NCBI GenBank assembly: GCA_964400875.1
Contig: CAYNWK010000003.1
Span: forward strand, 36,890 to 100,889
Direction: 5' to 3'
Length of the DNA stretch: 64,000 bases
From: CAYNWK01 sp964400875
GTDB taxonomy: Bacteria; Chloroflexota; Anaerolineae; Anaerolineales; UBA4823
A model generated the notes under the pieces. That model saw only the letters and a list, made by a program, of their open reading frames with translations, was not told where the DNA came from and ran no database searches. Positions within the stretch are counted from its first letter, which is position 1, and each line of letters begins with the position of its first letter. A program made the translations under genes and the position numbers. Positions 25,597 through 32,803 of the stretch are shown piece after piece.

Positions 25597-25827
25597 CTAC
25601 AATGTTTCGGCAAAGGGATCGTAGGCGGGATTAGTGCCGGCCCAGACGCAGCTCGGCCGACCGTCCAGGTTGCAATTAACACTTTGAGAACAGCGATGAG
25701 CGGTGATGCGCGGCGGTTGGTCGGGCAACCATGCTGCGGGGTAGATAAACTCGGCCTCTAAGGCTACCTCAGCATCTACGTGATGGCAATACTGAACTTT
25801 CAGGGTCTGCCAGGTTTTCACGGCCAT
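25597..25827 (-). CDS. small Cys-containing conserved-looking hypothetical protein
   Basis: 76 aa from ATG 25827, chosen because GGAG lies 8 nt upstream (an in-frame ATG at 25851 lacks one). Sequence begins MAVKTWQTLKVQYCHHVDAEVALEAEFIYPAAW and continues with four further Cys/His-type positions: HRCSQSVNCNLDGRPSCVWAG. The C-H-H...H-R-C...C...C pattern suggests a small metal-binding protein, perhaps zinc or iron-sulfur. I recognise no named family. It is convergent with kbl and alone in its stretch. Confidence 0.65.
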   Translation of the reverse strand: MAVKTWQTLKVQYCHHVDAEVALEAEFIYPAAWLPDQPPRITAHRCSQSVNCNLDGRPSCVWAGTNPAYDPFAETL

Positions 25828-25901
25828 AATGACGTCTCCTCGGAACTCCACATCGATTTACGTACCCCAGTATAGCCCCCTATTTCCAGGCTAGATAGTG
25901 T

Positions 25902-26008
25902 CAGGTGTCATATTAAAATGTGACATACTTCATCTGATTTGATTGTATCTAGAAATTCTACATTGAACCTTATGACGCTTCATTCAGTAAGTATGACACA
26001 GACACCTG
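25902..26008. mobile_element. putative 107-bp MITE-like element or its remnant
   Basis: Left end CAGGTGTC then, after 9 nt, TGTGACATACTT; the right end AAGTATGACACAGACACCTG is its reverse complement with a few changes. AT-rich centre, no ORF. The ends resemble the paired GACACCT/AGGTGTC motif at 51682-51718. Confidence 0.5.
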
Positions 26009-26076
26009 CATGTAGGCGCGTCACAGAAGGCAGGGCAATCGCCTTTAGACGATTTGCCCCCATGGTAGAGGATACT

Positions 26077-26115
26077 GGAAGTCGAGAGCGGGGCGCAGCC
26101 CCGCTCTCGACTTCC
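26077..26115. repeat. perfect 39-bp palindrome (17-bp stem)
   Basis: GGAAGTCGAGAGCGGGG pairs perfectly with its complement across a 5-nt loop CGCAG. No adjacent T-run. A weaker hairpin GGGCAA-TCG / CGA-TTTGCCC is just before it (26034-26061). The two stand alone between the MITE-like element and the transporter promoter. Confidence 0.8.
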
Positions 26116-26285
26116 AAACCCCAAAAGGTCTTTTCACGACCCACCTGAACTGATAGAATAGTCGGGGTGTACGTGTGGATCAGGCGTTTTAAGCCCGCAT
26201 AACCGCGGAGCGAATACTGTTTGCCGTTAATCTTACATGGTTATTAAATTCACGCTAATCGACAGATCGCGGCTGGATTGTGGTT

Positions 26286-26291
26286 TATAAT
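26286..26291 (+). promoter_or_regulatory. -10 box of the peptide-transporter operon
   Basis: Perfect TATAAT; nearest -35-like TCGACA (26259-26264) is 21 nt away, too far for a standard spacer. A start here gives a leader of about 115 nt. Confidence 0.4.
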
Positions 26292-26326
26292 AACAGGACG
26301 CCTAAATTCCCAACGCCGATGGAATG

Positions 26327-26416
26327 AAAGGAGGTGAGTTGGACACAATAAGTCCTAACTGCAACGCCACTTGTTGTCCCCTGTTTTTTCAACTAGAAAG
26401 AGGAGAGAAGAAATGA
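26327..26416 (+). promoter_or_regulatory. leader with perfect Shine-Dalgarno and possible 25-codon upstream ORF
   Basis: AAAGGAGGTGA (26327-26337) is an exact match to the 16S rRNA 3' end but lies 76 nt before the true start. A TTG at 26339 would open a 25-codon ORF with three Cys (SPNCNATCC), ending TGA at 26414-26416, overlapping the lipoprotein ATG as ATGA. A normal ribosome site AGAGGAGAG sits directly before ATG 26413. A matching arrangement occurs at 56549-56632. Whether the small ORF is translated is unknown. Confidence 0.45.
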
Positions 26417-28200
26417 GAAACAAACCGCTTTATACCATTCTGGCTATCTTTATATTGGCCAGCATGGTGCTGGCAGCCTGTCAGCCGGCTGCAACCGCCG
26501 AGCCTACTACAGCGCCTACCGAGGCGATGGCAGAGCCAACCGAGGCCATGGCAGAGCCAACCGAGGCGATGGCAGAGCCCACCGAGGCGATGGCAGAGCC
26601 CACCGAAGCGATGGCAGAGCCGACCGAAGCGATGGCTGAGGGCGGCAATACCATCATCATCGGCGTAACTGACACTATCTCAAGCCTCGACCCGGCCGAT
26701 GCCTACGCCACGCGTGACTGGGAGCTGATCAAGAACACCGGCGAAGGGCTGCTCAGATGGTCGCCCGGAGCCCTCGATCTGGAGCCAGGCCTGGCAACGG
26801 ACATGCCCGAGATCTCGGACGATGGTCTGACCTACACCCTTACGCTGCGCGATGGCATTCAGTTCGCCGACGGCCTGGAACTGACCGCCCCCATGTATGC
26901 TGAAGAGCTCAACCGCTTGCTGACCATCGGGCCGGACTGCCCGAACGGTGTGGCCAGCGCGCTGGCAGTTCCTTACGTGGACAGCATCGAAGCCCCCGAC
27001 GACCAGACGATCGTCTTCACGCTCAAGGCCCCCATCGGTTTCTTCAGCCAGATCCTGGCAACCGCGCCCTACATCCCCGCGCACCCGGACATCTTCCCGG
27101 ATGATGAGTGCGTGCTCTTCCCGGAGGCCCCGATTTACGGCGTCGGCCCGTGGTACATCAGTCAGTACACACAGAATGAACAGATTGTGCTCGAGCCGAA
27201 CCCTTACTACAACGGGGATCTCACCCCGCAGGTCGACCAGATCATCGTCCGCGACTTCGCTGACCCGCAGACCATGTCCCTGGCCGTCCAGAACGGCGAG
27301 ATCGACATCGCCTGGCGCTTCCTGGGACCCGAACTGATCAGCCAATTGGAAGGCGTAGAGGGCCTGTCGGTCAATACGATCGACGCCGGACCGATCCGCT
27401 ACCTGATCATCAACCACACCTTCCCGCCGATGGACGACCCCAACGTCTACAAGGCCGTCGCTGCGGCGATTGACCGCGATGAGCTCTCCGATGTTGTCTA
27501 CAGCGGCCAAGCTGTGCCCCTGTATTCGCAGGTGCCGCCTGGATTCGTGGGCGCAAATGAAGCCTTCGACACCGCGTACGCCTCGCCGGATCTCGATGCA
27601 GCCAACGAATACCTGGCAGCCTCCGGCTACACGGCAGACAATCCGCTGGAGCTCGAACTCTGGTACCCGCCAGAACACTACGGGAGCGAAACTGCCGCCT
27701 GGATGGAACTGATCCAGCAGCAGCTTGAAGCGACCGGCGCGATCAACGTCACCTTGCAGGCGCAAGAATGGAGCACTTACGTGACGGCGCTGACGGGCGG
27801 TGAATCCTACGCGGCCGGTGTACTGGGCTGGTTCTTCGACTACCCTGACACGTCCAACTACCTGGACCCCTTCGTGTTCAACGGCGGTCTGGGCACCAAC
27901 GTCGCCCTGGCAGCGGAAGGCAGCGATACTGGCGATCCGATCAACGATACGGCCGCCGAGCTGATCGACCTGATGTCGCAGGCCGACGTCGAGTCAGATG
28001 TGGATACCCGTGCTGAGCTTTACCAGCAGGCGCAGGATCTATACGCCGACCTGGTGGTGACCGTGCCCCTGTTCATCATCGCAGAACACGTCACCTACAG
28101 CTCGAGCATCTCAGGTACCGACATGTACGCCACGCCGGAGACGTTGAACATCGGTCCGAACCTCGAGTTCTACTACTCCATGCTCACCAAGAGCCCGTAA
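26413..28200 (+). CDS. peptide ABC transporter substrate-binding lipoprotein (SBP family 5)
   Basis: 595-aa extracytoplasmic receptor of the DppA/OppA family. MRNKPLYTILAIFILASMVLAAC is a lipoprotein signal with lipobox VLAAC. Residues about 35-76 are six PTEAMAE repeats, a flexible stalk. The mature domain starts NTIIIGVTDTISSLDPADAYATRDWELIKNTGEGLLRW, typical of family 5, with FTLKAPIGFFSQILATAPYIPAHP and ANEYLAASGYTADNPLELELWYPPEHYG. It delivers oligopeptides (or another small ligand) to the permeases encoded next. First gene of the operon; a hairpin at 28229 separates it from dppB. Confidence 0.93.
   Translation: MRNKPLYTILAIFILASMVLAACQPAATAEPTTAPTEAMAEPTEAMAEPTEAMAEPTEAMAEPTEAMAEPTEAMAEGGNTIIIGVTDTISSLDPADAYATRDWELIKNTGEGLLRWSPGALDLEPGLATDMPEISDDGLTYTLTLRDGIQFADGLELTAPMYAEELNRLLTIGPDCPNGVASALAVPYVDSIEAPDDQTIVFTLKAPIGFFSQILATAPYIPAHPDIFPDDECVLFPEAPIYGVGPWYISQYTQNEQIVLEPNPYYNGDLTPQVDQIIVRDFADPQTMSLAVQNGEIDIAWRFLGPELISQLEGVEGLSVNTIDAGPIRYLIINHTFPPMDDPNVYKAVAAAIDRDELSDVVYSGQAVPLYSQVPPGFVGANEAFDTAYASPDLDAANEYLAASGYTADNPLELELWYPPEHYGSETAAWMELIQQQLEATGAINVTLQAQEWSTYVTALTGGESYAAGVLGWFFDYPDTSNYLDPFVFNGGLGTNVALAAEGSDTGDPINDTAAELIDLMSQADVESDVDTRAELYQQAQDLYADLVVTVPLFIIAEHVTYSSSISGTDMYATPETLNIGPNLEFYYSMLTKSP
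26515..26640 (+). repeat. six 21-bp tandem repeats inside the lipoprotein stalk
   Basis: Six in-frame 21-bp units (ACCGAGGCGATGGCAGAGCC plus one base) encode PTEAMAE. Units differ only at synonymous positions (GCG/GCC, GAG/GAA), and the last ends in GCTGAG. Confidence 0.95.
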
Positions 28201-28228
28201 GTCCATCACGAGCTCAAGATGACCTACC

Positions 28229-28259
28229 GATAAGGGGCGGGTGGGACCCGCCCCTTATC
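28229..28259 (+). terminator. intercistronic hairpin between receptor and permease genes
   Basis: Perfect 13-bp stem GATAAGGGGCGGG / CCCGCCCCTTATC with a 5-nt loop, no T-run after it. Suited to mRNA protection or partial termination, which would leave more receptor than permease message. Confidence 0.7.
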
Positions 28260-28278
28260 TTAAAGGGAAGAAACAATT

Positions 28279-29376
28279 GTGTCGCCGATCGCCCTTATCG
28301 CCCTCCTTGTTGGGATACCCGCACTTATCGGAATTATTTACATCTTTGTGACCGGCTCTACCGGTCTGCGCCGTTTTATCCTGACCCGCGTCGCGCTGAC
28401 CGTGCCGATGGTATTTATCCTCGCTACCCTGGTATTTTTTATTATGCGAGTCTTGCCCGGCGACCCGGTCACCTCGGCGCTGGGACCGAAAGGCACTCCC
28501 CAAGTCATCCAGCGCATCCGCGAGCAGCTTGGGTTGGACGATCCAATCCTGGTGCAGTACGGTCATTTCCTTGCAGACCTGGTCACTCTTAATTTTGGGA
28601 ATTCGCTCACCGGAGGTCACCGGCCGATCGTGGACGAGATGAGCGAAAGGTTTCCGGCAACTCTAGAGCTGGTTATGCCGGCGTCTATCTTGGCTTTGGG
28701 GGTTGGAATCATCGGCGGCGCCTGGGCCGCTTCACGGCGCAAACGCGCCACGGATTACGGTTGGCGCATCTATTCGGTGGTGATTTATTCGCTGCCGATT
28801 TTCTGGTTAGGGCTCATGCTGCAGCTGCTTTTTAGCGTCAGGCTCAACTGGTTGCCTGTCTCCGGCCGCATCGACCCGGTGATCGGCACGACCCTGGAAC
28901 GCACGACCAACCTTTATTTGATCGACTCGCTGATCAGCGGCAACTGGCCCGCACTTTCCTCGGTCCTGGCTCATTTGGTTCTCCCGACGTTGACCCTCGG
29001 GCTGATCTTGTCCGGGGTTTTCGTGCGGCTGACGCGCATCAACGTGATCGAGACGCTGCAAGCCGACTATATCTCGGCTGCGCGCGCCCGCGGCATCCGT
29101 GAACGGGTGCTGATCTACGGGCATGCGCTCAAGAACGCCATGATTCCGGTCATCACCCTGATTGGACTGCAGGTAGCCATCCTGCTGGCCGGCGCCGTGC
29201 TTACGGAGACGGTGTTCTCCTGGCCGGGGATGGGCAGATACCTGGTGGAGCGCATATCAGCGCGAGACTACACCGCCGTGCAGGGGGGCATCGCTGTTTT
29301 TGCCCTGCTTGTGGCTATCATCAGCCTGGCGGTCGATATCATCTATTCGCTGGTCGATCCGAGGGTGAGGTATTAG
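28279..29376 (+). CDS. peptide ABC transporter permease, DppB type
   Basis: 365-aa permease. Start GTG 28279; no other start gives the first helix. It has an extra N-terminal helix (SPIALIALLVGIPALIGIIYIFVTGS), then the standard DppB opening RFILTRVALTVPMVFILATLVFFIMRVLPGDPV and the cytoplasmic EAA loop ADYISAARARGIRERVLIYGHALKNAMIPVITLIG, which docks the ATPases. It ends with a second TM pair and YSLVDPRVRY, a common DppB ending. It lies 3 nt before dppC. Confidence 0.93.
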   Translation: MSPIALIALLVGIPALIGIIYIFVTGSTGLRRFILTRVALTVPMVFILATLVFFIMRVLPGDPVTSALGPKGTPQVIQRIREQLGLDDPILVQYGHFLADLVTLNFGNSLTGGHRPIVDEMSERFPATLELVMPASILALGVGIIGGAWAASRRKRATDYGWRIYSVVIYSLPIFWLGLMLQLLFSVRLNWLPVSGRIDPVIGTTLERTTNLYLIDSLISGNWPALSSVLAHLVLPTLTLGLILSGVFVRLTRINVIETLQADYISAARARGIRERVLIYGHALKNAMIPVITLIGLQVAILLAGAVLTETVFSWPGMGRYLVERISARDYTAVQGGIAVFALLVAIISLAVDIIYSLVDPRVRY

Positions 29377-29379
29377 CCT

Positions 29380-30663
29380 ATGGACAATATCAGAGAAGAA
29401 TTTCCCGACGCTGCCGAAGAAACGCTCCCCTGGGAGCAGGACCTTGAAAATGTAGGCCTCGTACGGCGTGCGCTGAGGGCGCGCAAATGGTACGGCGCAG
29501 ATTGGTGGTTTGTGGCAATCTCCGCGGTCATGGTGCTTGGGTTTCTCATCATCGCTTTTTTCCCCGCCCCATTCGCGCCCTTTGGCCCCACCGAGATTGT
29601 CGGATCGAGCTTCTTAGCGCCCGGCGAGCAGCCTCCCGTTCCGGTGCTGATCGTACCGCAGGATGCGCCGTTTGAAGACCTGCAAAGTCTGGCGGTCCCA
29701 GAGGGTGCAGAGCGACCCTCTATCGCGGTCGAGCAAGGGCTGCCAACGGCCGGGGCGCTGCGTGAGCAGGCGCAAATGATCGACGACGAGATCAGGGATG
29801 ACCCCGAAGGCCTTCGGCTGCGCGTGCGTATCAGGCGTTATGAATCCATGGATGAGTCCCTTCAGGCGGTTATGGATGGAGAAGTACAATCGGCTGTCGT
29901 GCAGTCGGATGCTTTCGAGGCTGTGGCTTCTCAATATCCAACTCTGCGTGAGGCTGGGAGCATCATGGGAGACACGGCTACTGCCGGTGGGTTCTTGATG
30001 GGGACCAACGACATCGGGCAGGATGTTTTTAGCCGGTTGATTTGGGGCGCCCAGGTGGCATTCCTGATCGGATTCAGCGCTTCGATTGTAGCGCTGGTGA
30101 TCGGCGTCCCGCTGGGTCTGCTTGCGTCCTACGTGGGCGGATCGCTCGACCGCTCTCTCAGCCTGGTGATGGACAGCCTGTACGCCTTTCCCGGTCTGAT
30201 CCTGGCGATCGCCATTACGGCGGTCTTGGGCCCCAGCGTGTTCAACATCATCGTAGCCATCGCAGTGGTGTATATCCCCACCTATTACCGCATCGTGCGC
30301 GGCCAGACTTTCTCTGTGAAGGAAGAGATCTATGTTGAAGCCGCCCAAAGCATTGGGGCGCGCGGTCTGGAAATTCTGAGACGCTATATCTTCCCCAACG
30401 TGATCCCCTCGGTGGCGATCATCTTTTCGGTGAACGTGGCGGACGCGATCCTGACGGGCGCAGGGCTGTCCTTCCTGGGCCTCGGTTTGCCCCCGACCAT
30501 CGCCGATTGGGGTATCGATGTGGCGCGCGGCCAGCGCTTCATCCAATCGGCGTGGTGGCTGATTACATTTCCGGGGTTGGCGATCATGCTGGTAGTGCTG
30601 GCCTTTACATTGATGGGTGAGGGATTGATGGAGATCTTTAACCCCAAACTCAGGGAGCGTTAA
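29380..30663 (+). CDS. peptide ABC transporter permease, DppC type, with extra extracytoplasmic domain
   Basis: 427 aa, about 120-130 longer than usual DppC. Helix 1 is at 44-62. Usually some 35 residues separate it from the GTDxxGRDVxSRL motif; here that motif (GTNDIGQDVFSRLIWG) begins at 208. The insert (about 86-205) reads VPVLIVPQDAPFEDLQSLAVPEG...SIAVEQGLPTAGALREQAQ...RVRIRRYESMDESLQAVMDGEVQSAVVQSDAFEAVASQYPTLREAGSIM. This looks like one lobe of a class II periplasmic binding protein (inference). The rest is normal: EAA loop VEAAQSIGARGLEILRRYIFPNVIPS and the ending FNPKLRER. The stop overlaps dppD by 1 nt. Confidence 0.9.
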   Translation: MDNIREEFPDAAEETLPWEQDLENVGLVRRALRARKWYGADWWFVAISAVMVLGFLIIAFFPAPFAPFGPTEIVGSSFLAPGEQPPVPVLIVPQDAPFEDLQSLAVPEGAERPSIAVEQGLPTAGALREQAQMIDDEIRDDPEGLRLRVRIRRYESMDESLQAVMDGEVQSAVVQSDAFEAVASQYPTLREAGSIMGDTATAGGFLMGTNDIGQDVFSRLIWGAQVAFLIGFSASIVALVIGVPLGLLASYVGGSLDRSLSLVMDSLYAFPGLILAIAITAVLGPSVFNIIVAIAVVYIPTYYRIVRGQTFSVKEEIYVEAAQSIGARGLEILRRYIFPNVIPSVAIIFSVNVADAILTGAGLSFLGLGLPPTIADWGIDVARGQRFIQSAWWLITFPGLAIMLVVLAFTLMGEGLMEIFNPKLRER

Positions 30664-31667
30664 TGCCCGAAGACATCTTGTATTCGATTAAAAATTTGAG
30701 CGTAGAATATCAAACCCGCGCCGGCCCGGTTCGGGCGGTAGACGATGTCAGCTTCGACATCCACCGTGGAGAGATTATTGGTCTGGTAGGAGAATCCGGC
30801 TGTGGCAAGTCAACCTTAGGTAAGGCGCTCATGCGCCTTCAGACCGGCCCGGTCAGGATCACGTCTGGTGAGCTGTGGTTTGACGGGCGGGACTTGATGA
30901 AGCTTTCCGATCGAGAGATGACGGATGTGCGCGGGGCTGAAATAGGCATGGTTTTCCAAGACCCGATGACCTCGCTCAATCCGGTCCAACGGATTTCCGA
31001 TCACTTAATCGAGACGATCCAGACTCACGAGCCTGAGACCTCTGATGCGGATGCGGAAGCGCGTGCTGAAGAGCTGGTTGAACGCCTGGGTATCCGCAGA
31101 GAACGATTGACCGAATACCCGCATCAAATGTCAGGCGGCATGCGCCAGCGCGTGATGATCTCCCTGGCATTGGCGCTCAATTCCAAGCTCGTCATCGCTG
31201 ATGAACCTACTACTTCCCTGGACGTCATCGTAGAGTACAAATTCCTCGACCTGCTGCGCGAACTCCGGGATGAGTTTGGTTTAACCATCATGCTGATCAC
31301 CCACAATATCGGCGTCGTCGCTGAAATAGCCGATCGCGTGGCGGTGATGTACGGGGCGAAGATCGTCGAACTTGCTGATGTCTTTGGATGTTTTAGCGAA
31401 CCGAAGCATCCCTACACGCAGGGTTTGCTGCGCTCGGTACCCAACATCAAACTAGACGGTGGGGAATTATATAAGATGAATGGCGCGCCTCCAAACTTGT
31501 TGCGACCACCCGCTGGATGCCGCTTCCACCCGCGTTGTCCCGAGGTCATGGATATATGCCGGACCGTTGAACCGGCTTTCCAACCCGTGGAAGAAGGAAG
31601 CGACCAGCTCGCAGCCTGTTGGCTGTACCAGGAGGCCCCTGTTGGTCAAGAGATGGCCCATGGTTGA
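30663..31667 (+). CDS. peptide ABC transporter ATP-binding protein, DppD/OppD type
   Basis: 334-aa ATPase. Walker A GESGCGKST, Q-loop GMVFQDPMTSLNPV, signature MSGGMRQRVMISLAL, Walker B KLVIADEPTTSLD, H-loop LITHNIGVV. The C-terminal oligopeptide-transporter domain has GAPPNLLRPPAGCRFHPRCPEVMDIC with Cys residues of the 4Fe-4S type site known from DppD. ATG 30663 shares its first base with the dppC stop (TAATG). It overlaps the next gene by 8 nt. Confidence 0.96.
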   Translation: MPEDILYSIKNLSVEYQTRAGPVRAVDDVSFDIHRGEIIGLVGESGCGKSTLGKALMRLQTGPVRITSGELWFDGRDLMKLSDREMTDVRGAEIGMVFQDPMTSLNPVQRISDHLIETIQTHEPETSDADAEARAEELVERLGIRRERLTEYPHQMSGGMRQRVMISLALALNSKLVIADEPTTSLDVIVEYKFLDLLRELRDEFGLTIMLITHNIGVVAEIADRVAVMYGAKIVELADVFGCFSEPKHPYTQGLLRSVPNIKLDGGELYKMNGAPPNLLRPPAGCRFHPRCPEVMDICRTVEPAFQPVEEGSDQLAACWLYQEAPVGQEMAHG

Positions 31668-32721
31668 GCAACCGGAATCATTGGAAGTCAGCGAAGTCTC
31701 ATACATCGGAGCCCCCAGGGTTGAAGAACTGGTCCGAGTTGAGAACTTGAAAAAATACTTCCCCGTGCAAAGCGGGTTCCTCGCCAGCCTGCTGAACAAA
31801 GGTGAGATCCCTTCGGTAAAAGCGGTGGATGATGTCAACTTCTCAATTTATAAAGGAGAGGTGTTAGGACTGGCAGGGGAAAGTGGTTCGGGAAAGTCTA
31901 CTGTCGGCAGGCTGGTTTTACGCCTGTTGGATCCAACCGAAGGCAAAGTGATCTTTGACGGCACCGACCTAGGCAGCCTGTCATCCGAGGAGATGCGCCG
32001 TTTACGCTCTCGCATGCAGGTTGTATTTCAGGATCCGTTAGCTTCGCTGAACCCGAGGATGACGATCGGCCAGGCCATCGAGCATCCAGCCAAGATCCAT
32101 CTAACCGAGCTGTCCGCCGAGGAGCGCCGTGAACGAGTAACGGATATTCTCGAAGCTGTTCACATGGTGCCCCCCAATGCTTTTTATGATTTATACCCCC
32201 ACCAAATTTCGGGCGGACAGCGACAGCGGATAGTGCTGGCGCGCGCGCTGGTTACGCACCCCGATCTGATTGTGGCAGATGAACCGATCGCAATGGCCGA
32301 TGTGTCTGTCCGCGCAATTCTGCTCGACCTGATGATGGAACTTAAGGATGAGTTCGACCTGACCTACCTGTTTATAACGCACGACCTGGCTACAGCCAAG
32401 TACGTTTGCGACCGCATCGCGATTATGTATCTGGGGAGACTTGCCGAGATTGGCCCGCTAAGGGATGTCTACGAGAATTACGGTCACCCGTATACGCGCG
32501 CCCTGCTCGAAGCTGTGCCGGTACCCGATCCACACCAGCGGCGCACAGAGACGATGCCCAGAGGCGAGATTCCGAACGCCATCAATCCACCTTCCGGATG
32601 CCGCTTCCACCCACGCTGCCCGATCGCGCGCCCGAACTGCGCCACAGACGTTCCACCCTTACGCGAATTACGCCCGCAGCATTTCATCGCCTGTCATTAC
32701 GCAGAAGACCTGTTGAGTTAA
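31660..32721 (+). CDS. peptide ABC transporter ATP-binding protein, DppF/OppF type
   Basis: 353 aa from ATG 31660 (MVEQPESLEV); a longer in-frame reading overlaps dppD fully and is rejected. VENLKKYFPVQSGFLASLLNKGEIPSVKAVDDVNFSIYKGEVLGLAGESGSGKSTVG is the classic DppF start with Walker A. Signature ISGGQRQRIVLARAL, Walker B DLIVADEPIAMAD, H-loop FITHDLATAK, and the C-terminal GCRFHPRCPIARPNC. Note that Walker B has DEPIAMADVSV rather than the usual DEPVSALDVS. Last gene of the five-gene operon. Confidence 0.95.
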   Translation: MVEQPESLEVSEVSYIGAPRVEELVRVENLKKYFPVQSGFLASLLNKGEIPSVKAVDDVNFSIYKGEVLGLAGESGSGKSTVGRLVLRLLDPTEGKVIFDGTDLGSLSSEEMRRLRSRMQVVFQDPLASLNPRMTIGQAIEHPAKIHLTELSAEERRERVTDILEAVHMVPPNAFYDLYPHQISGGQRQRIVLARALVTHPDLIVADEPIAMADVSVRAILLDLMMELKDEFDLTYLFITHDLATAKYVCDRIAIMYLGRLAEIGPLRDVYENYGHPYTRALLEAVPVPDPHQRRTETMPRGEIPNAINPPSGCRFHPRCPIARPNCATDVPPLRELRPQHFIACHYAEDLLS

Positions 32722-32727
32722 ATTGTC

Positions 32728-32796
32728 AGGAGTGATGCGAACAACGGGGGGAAGTGGGGGCCCATTACTTTCCTGATGAACTGCATGCTTTACAGG
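32728..32796. repeat. possible degenerate copy of the palindromic family
   Basis: AGGAGTGATGCGAACAAC on the left and TTTCCTGATGAACTGCATGC on the right resemble the arms; the centre GTGGGGGCCCATTAC is only weakly paired. Intergenic, right after the dppF stop. Confidence 0.35.
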
Positions 32797-32803
32797 TAAG
32801 GCT

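Noticed and set aside
26680..27765. Minus-strand ORF of 361 codons inside the peptide receptor gene
   Set aside because: Antisense shadow of a clear SBP family 5 gene, with Arg/Gly/Asp-rich low-sense composition.
29614..30546. Minus-strand ORF of 310 codons inside the DppC gene
   Set aside because: Antisense shadow; no motif, and the sense protein has intact permease motifs.
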